Positions 28,652-37,851 of a DNA stretch of 64,000 nt are shown here, one piece after another. The notes beneath the pieces were generated by a model that saw nothing but the letters and a program-made list of their open reading frames with translations, was not told where the DNA came from and did not search any database. The translations under genes and the position numbers were made by a program. Position 1 is the stretch's first letter; each line of letters opens with the position of its first letter. Source of the DNA: Petroclostridium sp. X23 (GTDB lineage: Bacteria; Bacillota; Clostridia; SK-Y3); assembly GCF_030013905.1 (NCBI RefSeq), contig NZ_CP124862.1, positions 1,677,051 to 1,741,050 of the forward strand. The letters run 5' to 3'.

Positions 28652-28740
28652 AGACTTATGCTTCCCTACGGTGGTCTTAACCACTTCAGGTTCAAAGAGT
28701 TAGGATTTCTCCCTCTCAGCCTTACGGCACCCCTAGCTAA
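28652..28740 (-). promoter_or_regulatory. TPP riboswitch (THI element)
   Basis: The minus strand shows the conserved blocks in order: TAGGGGTGC, GGCTGAGA, then GAACCTGA and the closing GTAGGGAAGC. These are the pyrimidine- and pyrophosphate-sensing arms of the TPP aptamer. A terminator hairpin follows, so control is by premature termination of the whole thiSGHFEC operon. Confidence 0.96.
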
Positions 28741-28767
28741 CTATTAAATTTTAAAACTCTATTATTG

Positions 28768-28796
28768 ATTATACTCCTATATTTTCTATTTGTAAA
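28768..28796 (-). promoter_or_regulatory. Sigma-A-type promoter of the thiamine operon
   Basis: TTTACA and TATAAT on the minus strand with a 17-base spacer, about 30 bases ahead of the aptamer. Confidence 0.75.
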
Positions 28797-28990
28797 GGAT
28801 ATTTTGAATATTGCATTTAGTAAATCCACAATGTTTGATAAATATTTACATATCAGTAATTACAGGTCTTTGACAGTTGAATAGAGAAAAAATCCGTAAA
28901 AGCCTTGAAATGGGCTTATTTTTTTGTCAAATTTATCATTTTTATATATCGCACTGTGTTATAATATATGGTAAGGAGGCGATATTATAA

Positions 28991-29685
28991 ACGAGACTTA
29001 AGGTAACCAAATCTAAAAATTCAGCTTCACTCTATGTAATTAAATCTATTTATAATAGCAAAACTCAATCAAATTCCTCCAAGATTGTCGAAAAGCTTGG
29101 AACTGAAACTGAACTCAGAGAAAAACTTAATGGTGCTGATCCATATCAGTGGGCTAAAGAATATATTCGGAAATTAAACGAGAGAGAAAAGGAGCAAACA
29201 AGGAAAAGCCTTGTCCCTTTTGAACAGTCCAAAATTATTTCTAAAGACGAACAGCGTTCCTTCATATGAAAAGCGAATTCAATGCACCACCCGTGTACTT
29301 AAGCAATGATGACAGGATTAAAGCACATTTTACCACTAGCTTTATATCGTTAATTCTTTATAGGCTACTCGAAAAGAAGCTCAATGAAAATTATACCTGT
29401 CATGAGATTATTTCTGGACTTAGAGATATGGAGTTCTTTTACATTAAAGGCAAAGGCTATGTTCCAACCTACACAAGAACTGATTTTACAGACGCGTTAC
29501 ATGAAGCTTTCGGCTTTCTCACGGACTATCAGATTGTTACAACAAGTATGATGAAAAAAGTTTTAAAGAAACGAAAAAATAAAAAAGTACGCACTTTTTA
29601 CACAAATATTAAATCCTGCAAAACCCTTCATATCAAGGCTTTACAGGATTTTTATTTTGTTAAAGTGTCAAACTCAGGAGTGTAA
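28991..29685 (+). pseudogene. IS1634-like transposase remnant with internal deletion
   Basis: After GTAAGGAGGCG the frame reads RLKVTKSKNSASLYVIKSIY to EQRSFI and stops; the start codon is ACG where ATG is expected. The next frame (29266-29685) opens MKSEFNAPPVYLSNDDRIKA and has ISLILYRLLEKKL, the C-terminal part of the same transposase family. The central catalytic region is missing. So N- and C-terminal ends were joined by deletion, giving a dead element rather than two genes. A hairpin with T-run (AAGCC...GGGCTTATTTTTTT) lies at 28898-28925. Confidence 0.78.
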
Positions 29686-29826
29686 AGTAGTTTTACAGAT
29701 ATTTATAAATAAGTTTTTATTCCTAGAACTTTTTAAGTAATATCCTTTAGATAACGGTTAAAAATGTCGAAATATGATATGTATGGTGTTCGGACATTTT
29801 TTTAATATGCAGGAGATAATATAAAT

Positions 29827-31932
29827 ATGAGAATTAGTATAAAAAATACACTAATCATAACATTCTTAATACTGATCATCGTACCTATTACTATTTCAGG
29901 AGTTATCTCTTATCAACATACGGAAGAGATTCTTATTAATGAAATAAAAGAGTCTACTCTTAAAACAATGGAGCATGCAAATGATTACTTTATTAAATAT
30001 CATATTGAAAAGATTGAAAAAACTATTGAAGTCATATTAGCTACTACTGATTTGCCCTATATACTCTCTAATCCGGAATTGATTAAAGAAACTCAAAAAG
30101 AATGGCTAAAATATGAGAAATTTAATGACGACATATGGTATATCTATACCGGAACAGAAGACGGTCAAATCTATGTTGCCGGTGACTGGATCCCACCCAC
30201 AGGCTATGACCCTCGGATAAGACCGTGGTACATCGCCGCCAAAACAAATCCGGGACAAATTGCATGGAGCGAGCCATACTTAGAATATATATCAAATAAA
30301 ATAGTAGTCAGCGCTACTAAGCTGATTGATTCGCCCAAAGGTCCTATTGGGGTATTCGCGATAGATACTTCACTGTACAAGCTATCTGACATTGTGAATA
30401 ATATGTACTTCGGGCAAGGCGGTTATGCGATCCTTATAGACCAAAACGGATACATCATTACCCATCCCGACCCGTCTTTGGCTGGCACGGTTATCAATAA
30501 CGAAAAATGGTTAAAACAAGTATATTCTCAAACCAAGGGATCCATTTATACAACCATCAATGGCAAATCTACTTTTATCGGCTATATCACCATCCCGCAT
30601 ACTAACTGGAAACTTATAGGTTTTATCCCGGAAACAGCGATTAAAAATAAAATTGAACCTATAAAGCATAAAACCATTATCGTTGCCTTATTAAGTATCA
30701 CTCTTGCGATCATTATCAGTATAGTTATTTCCAACTATCTAAGCGGCGTAATCCATAATTTGATAGAATCCATGAAGGAGGTTGAAAACGGAAATTATAA
30801 TGTTAGGTGCAAATATAAATACATCAATGAATTTTTCCAACTTAGCAATAAATTCAATACTATGGTATCCACAATAGATAATTTGATAAAGGAAAGAGAT
30901 CATGTGGAAAACAGATTAAAGTATATAAGTTTGCACGACGCTCTTACAAATGTATTCAATCGTACCTATTTTGAACAGGTAGTACAGCATTTAGATAGTA
31001 ATAACTTAGGTCGTACCGGTGCGCTGTTATGTGACCTTGACGGACTAAAGCTTATCAATGATACGATGGGGCATGACAGCGGCGACAACATACTTATTGA
31101 CGCTGCCAAAGTGATTGAAAAGTCACTATCCGGTAAACATAGTCTGTTTAGAATCGGCGGAGATGAGTTTGCTATTTTGATTGAAAATACTACAGAGACA
31201 TACCTGCAAGCAATTTACAGAAGTATCAAACATAATATAGAAAACCATAATAAACAGGATCACGAACTATATCTAAGCCTATCAATAGGATATGCTGTTA
31301 AAAAGAATGAATCAACTAAAATGGAAGACGTTTTGAAAGAAGCCGATAACATGATGTATAAAGAAAAGCTGCACAGCAGCCAAAGTAAAAGAAGTGCAAT
31401 TGTGAAAACACTTATGAAAGCTTTAGAGGAACGGGACTTTATTACAGAAGGACATGCAGAACGACTTCAATTTTTAGTAGAAAAAATATCAAAGAACGTC
31501 GGTCTATCTGAGTTTAGAATCAATGACTTGCGTTTATTGGCTCAGTTTCATGATATCGGAAAAGTAGGTATTCCGGATAAGATCTTATTTAAACCCGGTA
31601 CACTTGACGCTGATGAATTAAAAGAAATGCAGCGTCATTCTGAAATCGGATACCGTATTGCCATGGCTTCCCCAGACCTCACCCATATTGCCGACTGGAT
31701 CCTTAGACATCATGAAAGATGGGATGGAAAAGGGTATCCTCTTGGTCTTAAAGGAGAAGATATTCCACTGGAATGCCGTATATTATCAATCGCCGACGCA
31801 TATGACGCTATGACCAGTGATCGGTCTTACCGGAAAGCTAAATCTGAAAAAGAAGCGCTTGCCGAAATACAAAAATGTGCCGGCACCCAGTTTGACCCGG
31901 ATCTTGTAGCGGCATTTATTTCAGACATATAA
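29827..31932 (+). CDS. Membrane Cache-HAMP-GGDEF-HD-GYP cyclic-di-GMP enzyme
   Basis: The 701-residue protein has a first membrane helix (LIITFLILIIVPITISGVIS), an extracytoplasmic Cache sensor (about 35-275, WYIAAKTNPGQIAWSEPY...GVFAIDTSL), a second helix (TIIVALLSITLAIIISIVI), HAMP, a GGDEF domain with intact RIGGDEFAIL near residue 443, and an HD-GYP domain with HDIGKVGIPDKIL near 575 and HHERWDGKGYPLGL near 628. Both the synthase and the phosphodiesterase signatures look intact, so it could make and degrade c-di-GMP in response to an external ligand. It stands alone. Confidence 0.93.
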   Translation: MRISIKNTLIITFLILIIVPITISGVISYQHTEEILINEIKESTLKTMEHANDYFIKYHIEKIEKTIEVILATTDLPYILSNPELIKETQKEWLKYEKFNDDIWYIYTGTEDGQIYVAGDWIPPTGYDPRIRPWYIAAKTNPGQIAWSEPYLEYISNKIVVSATKLIDSPKGPIGVFAIDTSLYKLSDIVNNMYFGQGGYAILIDQNGYIITHPDPSLAGTVINNEKWLKQVYSQTKGSIYTTINGKSTFIGYITIPHTNWKLIGFIPETAIKNKIEPIKHKTIIVALLSITLAIIISIVISNYLSGVIHNLIESMKEVENGNYNVRCKYKYINEFFQLSNKFNTMVSTIDNLIKERDHVENRLKYISLHDALTNVFNRTYFEQVVQHLDSNNLGRTGALLCDLDGLKLINDTMGHDSGDNILIDAAKVIEKSLSGKHSLFRIGGDEFAILIENTTETYLQAIYRSIKHNIENHNKQDHELYLSLSIGYAVKKNESTKMEDVLKEADNMMYKEKLHSSQSKRSAIVKTLMKALEERDFITEGHAERLQFLVEKISKNVGLSEFRINDLRLLAQFHDIGKVGIPDKILFKPGTLDADELKEMQRHSEIGYRIAMASPDLTHIADWILRHHERWDGKGYPLGLKGEDIPLECRILSIADAYDAMTSDRSYRKAKSEKEALAEIQKCAGTQFDPDLVAAFISDI

Positions 31933-31950
31933 CTTACCGTTTTTTTATTT

Positions 31951-31991
31951 AAGAGTAAGGGGTTCGGATTCCCAAACCCTTACTCTTTTTT
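31951..31991. terminator. Bidirectional terminator
   Basis: AAGAGTAAGGG / CCCTTACTCTT stem with TTTTT, between the c-di-GMP enzyme and a convergent small gene. Confidence 0.85.
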
Positions 31992-31996
31992 AAGTC

Positions 31997-32194
31997 TTAA
32001 TCTCTATGTTGAACAAGGTCGATAGCTCCTAACGCAATATGAGCGATTCCCAGTCCTAATAATCCTGCACCAACCATAGGCATGATCTCATCACTTCTCA
32101 TACCTTTCTTTTTGTTCATATCCTGTACTCTTAATGCAACACCTGTTGCTGTAACTGCTGCTCCGAGAACTGTTGGTATTAATCCTTCACGCAT
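31997..32194 (-). CDS. Small hypothetical membrane protein
   Basis: The 65-residue protein starts at MREGLIPTVLG (32194) with AAGGAGG at ideal spacing. Two hydrophobic segments (LIPTVLGAAVTATGVAL and VGAGLLGLGIAHIALGAI) flank a basic loop (MNKKKGMRSDE). Similar short proteins occur in Clostridia; I know no function. The 363-bp gap upstream is AT-rich and holds one GC-rich palindrome. Confidence 0.7.
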   Translation of the reverse strand: MREGLIPTVLGAAVTATGVALRVQDMNKKKGMRSDEIMPMVGAGLLGLGIAHIALGAIDLVQHRD

Positions 32195-32386
32195 AAGAAT
32201 CCTCCTTATCAAACTTTGATTAAGATTACATTACTATTTTGCTCAACAATATTCTGTCTTATCCTATAGTTATAATTTGTATTTTTATAAATTAATTGTA
32301 ATCTTTATCTACTCTATAGACAAAAACTTTAAAGCTATTTATTAACCAATATGTTAATTCTTGTTTCAATATATCTGTTTTATTAT

Positions 32387-32461
32387 CGTAGGGGTGGACG
32401 ACCCTGTCCACCCGCTGCATTATTACCTATCTGCGGGCGGACAGAGTCGTCCGCCCCTACG
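32387..32461. repeat. GC-rich palindromic repeat (GTAGGGG...CCCCTAC family)
   Basis: The 75-bp element has inverted arms beginning CGTAGGGGTGGACGACCCTG and ending with the imperfect complement GTCGTCCGCCCCTACG. Related elements lie at 39477-39550, 50218-50247 and, degenerate, near 57295-57330. The rest of the 32195-32557 gap is AT-rich and shows nothing else. Confidence 0.82.
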
Positions 32462-32557
32462 GTATCTTAACTGTTAGCGTAATATATAACTTGGTATATT
32501 ACAAGTCTAAAGTTCGTTCTCTAAAATACTATCTAATAAGAGTTTCATCGACATAGA

Positions 32558-34105
32558 TCACTGATTCTGCTGTTGAAAAAGTTTTTTTAAAGGGTGTAAT
32601 GCCGGACCTTCCGCGATCTGTCCGTCATAGGTAAATCTGGAACCGTGGCACGGACAATCCCATGATCTCTCTGCCGCGTTCCAGTGCAGTTCACACCCCA
32701 GATGGGTACAAGTAGTATCTACAAGATGCAGCTTTCCTTCTTCATCCCGGTATGCTCCCACCTTTTTCCCTTCAATACCAATCACCTTTGCCTCTCCATT
32801 TTGAATATCCAATTCATCCGGAACAGGGATAAGCTTTCCTTCTATCAGCTCTTTAGCAACATTTGCATTTTCTACTATAAAGTTTTTGGCAGACGCGACC
32901 GGCGTAAACCGCGAAGGACTGTACACAGGTTCCCACGGACTGCTGCCTTTTACAATCATATCCTTTATCATCATCGCAGATACCGTACTATTTGTCATGC
33001 CCCACTTGCCAAAACCTGTAGCAACATATAAGTCAGGTGTATCTGATGTATACAATCCTACATACGGAATATCATCTAAAGTCATACAATCTTGTGCAGA
33101 CCAACGATAAGGAATATCCTCTACGGTATAATTTTGCTGAGCGAAATCCTTCAAGTTTTTGTAATGATGTATTGTATTTGCTCCTTGACCTGTTTTATGG
33201 TGTTCTCCTGCAAAAAGCACAAGCCTATCGTTTTTATATTTCTGCGACCGGAGAGAACGTGTAGGATTTTCGGCATTAATAAACATCCCCTGAGGAAATT
33301 CCTCTTTTACTTTCGCAGCTAGAATGTAAGACCGTTCTACATATATTCTCGCTGCGTATAACCCACGCAAATTACAAAACGGATAATGGGACGCAATGAC
33401 GACTCTGGGAGCAGTAATCTTGATGTCCTTATCTGTTATGATCTTATACGGAGCTCCCTCTTGTATATCTACCGCTCTTGTCATCTCAAAAATATGGCAT
33501 CCTGCTCCCGGAATTTCCTTGGCGAGCGAAAGCAAATATTTACGAGGATGAAACTGCGCTTGGTGATCAAACCTTACTGCTGCCTTCACCGGAAAAGGCA
33601 GAGGGATTTCTTCCAGATAGGACGCCTGGATACCAAGATCCGAAGCCGTCTTAGCTTCATTCATGATCTTCTCTACATATTTATCTTCTTGCGTAAATAC
33701 ATAGGCCGGCTGCCATTCAAAATCGCAATCTATGCTTTTCTCCTTAACAAGCTTCGCTATCATATGTATGGCTGACTCATTAGCATCCGCATACTGTTTG
33801 GCTTTCTCTTCTCCCATTTGACTTTTTATTTTCTCATAAATCAATCCATGTTGTGATGTGATTTTAGCGGTAGTTTTTGCAGATGTTCCCTGCACGATCC
33901 GGTCTGCCTCAATGACAGCAACCTTAAATCCTTCCTTTTTCAAAAGATATGCACATGTAATCCCTACCATTCCACCACCTACAATGGCCACATCTGCCTC
34001 AATATCTTTTTCCAATGAAGAGTAAGTTGTTTCTGATGTCGAAGCAATCCAATATGATGTAGGCTGCTGGATAAAAATATCATTCATCGTGTTATCTACG
34101 CTCAT
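32558..34105 (-). CDS. FAD-dependent oxidoreductase with C-terminal Rieske [2Fe-2S] domain
   Basis: The 515-residue protein begins after AAGGAGG. The N-terminal FAD-binding DadA-like part shows ADVAIVGGGMVGITCAYLL and DLYVATGFGKWGMTNSTV. The C-terminal ~100 residues form a Rieske domain with both ligand boxes, CTHLGC and CPCHGSRF. Such flavo-Rieske proteins are found in soil and gut anaerobes with unknown substrates and may take part in oxygen or amine oxidation. Confidence 0.9.
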   Translation of the reverse strand: MSVDNTMNDIFIQQPTSYWIASTSETTYSSLEKDIEADVAIVGGGMVGITCAYLLKKEGFKVAVIEADRIVQGTSAKTTAKITSQHGLIYEKIKSQMGEEKAKQYADANESAIHMIAKLVKEKSIDCDFEWQPAYVFTQEDKYVEKIMNEAKTASDLGIQASYLEEIPLPFPVKAAVRFDHQAQFHPRKYLLSLAKEIPGAGCHIFEMTRAVDIQEGAPYKIITDKDIKITAPRVVIASHYPFCNLRGLYAARIYVERSYILAAKVKEEFPQGMFINAENPTRSLRSQKYKNDRLVLFAGEHHKTGQGANTIHHYKNLKDFAQQNYTVEDIPYRWSAQDCMTLDDIPYVGLYTSDTPDLYVATGFGKWGMTNSTVSAMMIKDMIVKGSSPWEPVYSPSRFTPVASAKNFIVENANVAKELIEGKLIPVPDELDIQNGEAKVIGIEGKKVGAYRDEEGKLHLVDTTCTHLGCELHWNAAERSWDCPCHGSRFTYDGQIAEGPALHPLKKLFQQQNQ

Positions 34106-34128
34106 TATAATCCTCCTTGCATAAGTTT

Positions 34129-34160
34129 ATGGTTCATAGTTCACAGTTCACAGTTCACAG
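34129..34160. repeat. Heptad array TTCACAG
   Basis: About four consecutive GTTCATA/GTTCACA units in the gap between the antiporter and the Rieske oxidoreductase. Confidence 0.75.
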
Positions 34161-34221
34161 AGAGTACTGTCTTTATGATTTACTTATACAAGCAAAATAT
34201 CCTATTTATAAGGCAAGTTTT

Positions 34222-35418
34222 TTATAAAGAATCCTTTCCTTCTACTGTTAAAAATCTTTTGGCAGATGCTTTTATGCCAATAGCGCCTAGCGGTGCTGTA
34301 ATCAAAATAGATAATACGGCAACTGCTAAAATCACCTCTCCCGATTTTACTCCTAATGATAACGGAATGGCTCCTATCGCAGCCTGCACCGTTGCCTTGG
34401 GTGTATAAGAGATCATACAGAATAGCCTCTCCTTCCAATTCAAATCTGTACCTAACGTAGACAAAACAACACCCAGGCTGCGTGCGATAAGGCCTACGAA
34501 TATAATAACCAATCCTCTTAGGCCTGCATTAAAAGCAACATTAATATTAACCTGCGCTCCAACAAGGACAAATAATAATATCTCAGCAAATATCCATATT
34601 TTATTAAATTTTACTGCCAGTCTTTTGGCTACAGCCGGACTCTTTTCAAGAATAATAAAACCCACAGCCATCACTCCCAGCAACGCTGCAATTTCTATCG
34701 TATTCTTCAATACACTTTCCACGGCAGTAAGCAAGATTGCGGCCCCAAGAATAAATAACACTTTTTTTGTATCCCTGATATGATATTTTTTAAATATTTT
34801 TACGAACATTAATCCGATCACAAGACCTATCGCAATACCTAATATAATAGACACAGGTACTTTTAATATTTGAACTCCTATGTTCATATGGCTGCCGCTG
34901 TATAATCCTAAGAAAGCAGTAAATATCGTTATCGCAAACACATCATCTATGGAAGCTCCTGCTAATATCAACGTTGGGATTGCCTTATTCGTTCCGATTC
35001 GTTTCTCGGTGTACTCAAGCATTTGCGGAACAACGACAGCGGGAGATACTGCCGCGATGATAAATCCTAATATTCCTCCCTCTATAAATGAAAAGCCGAA
35101 AACTTTGGTAGATATATAAGCAATGGTAAAACCCTCCATCAATCCCGGTATGCAGCTTAATTTAATTGCAGTACTTCCAACTCTATTCAAGGCATCCCTG
35201 CTGATGCCCAAACCGGCCCTAAGCAGAATGATAATTAATGCGATCTGCCTAAAATCAGTTGAAACTTCTAACAAACTTGGGTCAAGCCAATTCAATACAT
35301 AAGGACCGATCATCACGCCAACAATCAACATCCCTAAAAGTCCCGGCATTTTAAATTTCGTAAAAAGAGTATTCGCTAATAAACCTAGTAAAATCATGAT
35401 TGCCAAACTTATTGCCAT
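34222..35418 (-). CDS. Cation/proton antiporter under fluoride riboswitch control
   Basis: I start at MAISLAIMILLG (35418), eight bases after GGAGG. The 398-residue protein has about 12-13 hydrophobic segments and the CPA-type core: GLLGMLIVGVMIGPYVL, AAVSPAVVVPQML and ASIDDVFAITIFTAF, with the paired Asp that bind cation/proton. In this genome its leader carries a fluoride aptamer, and CPA-type antiporters are a known gene class behind such switches. It probably helps expel fluoride or balance protons during fluoride stress. No crcB is in the window. Confidence 0.88.
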   Translation of the reverse strand: MAISLAIMILLGLLANTLFTKFKMPGLLGMLIVGVMIGPYVLNWLDPSLLEVSTDFRQIALIIILLRAGLGISRDALNRVGSTAIKLSCIPGLMEGFTIAYISTKVFGFSFIEGGILGFIIAAVSPAVVVPQMLEYTEKRIGTNKAIPTLILAGASIDDVFAITIFTAFLGLYSGSHMNIGVQILKVPVSIILGIAIGLVIGLMFVKIFKKYHIRDTKKVLFILGAAILLTAVESVLKNTIEIAALLGVMAVGFIILEKSPAVAKRLAVKFNKIWIFAEILLFVLVGAQVNINVAFNAGLRGLVIIFVGLIARSLGVVLSTLGTDLNWKERLFCMISYTPKATVQAAIGAIPLSLGVKSGEVILAVAVLSILITAPLGAIGIKASAKRFLTVEGKDSL

Positions 35419-35455
35419 ATGGCTGTCCTCCATTCATTTTAGTCATTAAAGAATC

Positions 35456-35506
35456 GAAAAACAAAACTCCTACCGATAATAAACCATTCATATTATCAGT
35501 AGGAGT
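35456..35506 (-). terminator. Fluoride-riboswitch terminator hairpin
   Basis: On the minus strand GACTCCTACTGATAAT pairs with ATTATCGGTAGGAGT and is followed by TTTGTTTTT. The 5' arm overlaps the 3' end of the aptamer, so ligand binding and termination are mutually exclusive. Confidence 0.85.
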
Positions 35507-35549
35507 CATTAGCATTTCTGCGGTTAAAGGCGAACTCCATCGCCTTAGA
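35499..35549 (-). promoter_or_regulatory. Fluoride riboswitch (crcB motif)
   Basis: The minus strand reads AAGGCGATGGAGTTCGCC, then TTTAACCGC, AGAAATGCT, AATGACTCCTAC. This matches the fluoride aptamer's GGCGAUGG-GUUCGCC hairpin, the AACGC linker and the GCUAAUGACUCCUAC pseudoknot strand. A perfect TATAAT (35552-35557) sits directly upstream. It should switch on the antiporter when fluoride is present. Confidence 0.9.
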
Positions 35550-35696
35550 CGATTATAGCATATACTTGCTGGGAATACTAGCCTATTTTAATTTATATTA
35601 TATGCTTTTTAAGATTTATATTGTATAATATGTTTACAATAATTTTATAGAGTCAGTTACAACCAACTTAAATATTCAATGGATAGGAGCATTAAT

Positions 35697-36608
35697 TTGA
35701 AAAAGGGATATTTATATATTATTTTAACCGGTATAGCTTTCAGTACGATTGAGATTGCAGTGAAAATGACACAAGGGATAAACCCCTTCCAATTAAACTT
35801 TTTAAGATTTTTGATCGGCAGTCTTATTCTTCTGCCATTTGCCATTTATGACATCAAGAAAAGAAAACTACATTTTAATGTAAATGATTTTTTGTTTTTT
35901 ATGCTAACAGGTTTTATTGGTGTTTTTATGAGTATGGGGCTTTTCCAAATGGCAGTAGCAAATGCAAAGGCATCAACCGTTGCCGTTATTTTCAGCACTA
36001 ACCCAATATTCACAATCCCATTTGCTTACGTGATTCTAAAAGAGAATATGAATAAAAAGATGGTGCTTTCATTTTTGATCAGCTTAATAGGGATAGGTTT
36101 TTTTCTGGATCCGTCCTCTCTAAACGGACATCTAAAAGGTATTATTCTTTCAGTGCTTGCTTCCATAGCTTTTTCATTATACAGTGTAGTTAGTAAGAAA
36201 AGAATGGAACGATACGGTGGCTTGGTTCTAAACTGCTTTACCTTTTTGATAGGTGACGCTATCGTACTGGCATATTTGTTATTTGCAAAAATCCCCATCA
36301 CCAAGAACATTACCACTCCCAATATTTTATGTATACTTTACCTAGGAGTTGTTGCAACTGGACTGGCATATGTACTCTATTTTATGGCAATGAAAGAAAC
36401 GTCCGCAATTACGACATCTATTGTATTTTTTATTAAACCGGCCTTAGCACCTGTATTGGCATTTATGATACTAGGTGAAACAGTCACTCTTAATACTGCG
36501 TTTGGAATCATCTTTATCTTGATCGGCTCCTATATGATGTTCCGGGCAAGAAAAACAACCCTTGTTAGTAAAACAACTGTTATGGACGTTAGTACCAATG
36601 AATCTTAG
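35697..36608 (+). CDS. EamA-family (DMT superfamily) transporter
   Basis: I choose TTG at 35697 because AGGAG lies seven bases upstream; the earlier ATG at 35679 has no signal. The ~303-residue protein has ten hydrophobic helices in two EamA repeats (LKKGYLYIILTGIAFSTIE... and LKGIILSVLASIAFSLYSVV...). It probably exports amino acids, metabolites or drugs; the substrate is unknown. Confidence 0.85.
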   Translation: MKKGYLYIILTGIAFSTIEIAVKMTQGINPFQLNFLRFLIGSLILLPFAIYDIKKRKLHFNVNDFLFFMLTGFIGVFMSMGLFQMAVANAKASTVAVIFSTNPIFTIPFAYVILKENMNKKMVLSFLISLIGIGFFLDPSSLNGHLKGIILSVLASIAFSLYSVVSKKRMERYGGLVLNCFTFLIGDAIVLAYLLFAKIPITKNITTPNILCILYLGVVATGLAYVLYFMAMKETSAITTSIVFFIKPALAPVLAFMILGETVTLNTAFGIIFILIGSYMMFRARKTTLVSKTTVMDVSTNES

Positions 36609-36642
36609 TCGCAAATATTATGAAAACTTAATTGATAGCATC

Positions 36643-36684
36643 ATACAAAAACAGCAGAGATAATTTAGCTCTGCTGTTTTTGTA
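36643..36684. terminator. Bidirectional terminator
   Basis: AAAAACAGCAGAG / GCTCTGCTGTTTTT stem between the convergent EamA gene and tmk. Confidence 0.85.
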
Positions 36685-37312
36685 TGATTTCTCGCAGTAC
36701 ACTTTCTTCATATTCATCCCATTTTTTATCGGTAGTATTTATAATAACGCATGGAATTCCTAGCTTATCACATACACTTTTTAAGCTTTCATACCCTTCA
36801 AATACTCTGAAATGAAAATCCTTTGATTCATTTTCTATCCTGTCCTTTTCGCCCCGGTTTGTTACTCTTTGCAAACCTTCCTGCGTATTTACCTTATAAA
36901 GTATCACCAAATCCGGAAGTTTATCTACAAACAGCTGTGTTACGTTAATAATCAAATCAATGTCTATTCCTCGCCCATATCCCTGATACACAATGGATGA
37001 TAGAAAATTCCTCTCACAAATCACATTGACCCCCTGATTTGTATATTCCTTGATCTCATCTATCAACTGCGCCCTATTGGCAGTAAACAAAAGCAGCTCG
37101 CACATCGCATTGATATGGTTTTCCTTATCCTGAAGAAGCGCCCGTATCTTCTCTCCAATGGTATTTTGCTTGCCCAATTCCCCGCCCGGTTCACGATAAT
37201 GGATGGTATCCAACCCTATTTTTTTCATACGTTCTACAATCTTTTGGGCTTGAACCGATTTACCTGAACCATCAGGACCTTCAAACACTACATATAATCC
37301 TTTTTTCTCCAT
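36665..37312 (-). CDS. tmk: dTMP kinase
   Basis: The ~215-residue P-loop kinase phosphorylates dTMP to dTDP. Visible: the P-loop FEGPDGSGKSVQAQ, the substrate loop YREPGGELGKQ, ICERNFLSSIVYQGYGRG with the DR-like N-R motif, and a LID region GEKDRIENE. It starts at GTG 37315 or ATG 37312, overlapping or touching the stop of folA; the operon is thyX-folA-tmk. Confidence 0.9.
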   Translation of the reverse strand: MEKKGLYVVFEGPDGSGKSVQAQKIVERMKKIGLDTIHYREPGGELGKQNTIGEKIRALLQDKENHINAMCELLLFTANRAQLIDEIKEYTNQGVNVICERNFLSSIVYQGYGRGIDIDLIINVTQLFVDKLPDLVILYKVNTQEGLQRVTNRGEKDRIENESKDFHFRVFEGYESLKSVCDKLGIPCVIINTTDKKWDEYEESVLREIIQKQQS

Positions 37313-37314
37313 CA

Positions 37315-37836
37315 CTATAGACTCCCAAAGCTTATTTCATTACACCTTTTAACATTTACATATCTTTCAAAACTATATTGAACATTATTATAGTTCTTGG
37401 GGGCACTTTTGAATACCATTTCCCATGTTTGTTCTTTATCTAAATTAACAAAATACTTATCCGCCCTATATCTATTCTCAATCTTGGTTACATAAACTTC
37501 CGTGCAATAGGGTAAAAGCTGTGTGTATACTGATTCTCCTCCAATTACGAATACGTCATCGGCAGGGTATTTTTTCAGTTCATCAGATAACTCATTTACC
37601 GAATGGCATATTATCATTCCATTATGATTAAAATATCGATTCCTGCTCAAAACAATATTTATTCTATCCTTTAGCGGTTGTCGGCCGGGTAATGACTCAA
37701 AAGTCCCTCTGCCCATGACTACAATCTTACCTAATGTCATTTGCTTAAAAAATGCCATATCTTCCGGAATCCGCTCTAATAAACTATCTCCACAGCCAAT
37801 CCCCCAATTCAAGTCAACAGCAACAATCGCTTTCAT
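37315..37836 (-). CDS. folA: Dihydrofolate reductase
   Basis: The 173-residue enzyme shows MKAIVAVDLNWGIGCGDSLLERIPEDMAFF, KIVVMGRGTFESLPGRQPL and VFVIGGESVYTQLLPYC, the NADPH- and folate-binding motifs. AAGGAGAG precedes the start. It lies 15 bp after thyX. ThyX regenerates tetrahydrofolate directly, so DHFR here may serve salvage or dihydrofolate made by the folate pathway. Confidence 0.93.
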   Translation of the reverse strand: MKAIVAVDLNWGIGCGDSLLERIPEDMAFFKQMTLGKIVVMGRGTFESLPGRQPLKDRINIVLSRNRYFNHNGMIICHSVNELSDELKKYPADDVFVIGGESVYTQLLPYCTEVYVTKIENRYRADKYFVNLDKEQTWEMVFKSAPKNYNNVQYSFERYVNVKRCNEISFGSL

Positions 37837-37851
37837 CCTACTCTCCTTGAT

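Noticed and set aside
29266..29685. Independent hypothetical protein of 139 residues
   Set aside because: It is the C-terminal part of an IS1634-like transposase, with the N-terminal part directly upstream.
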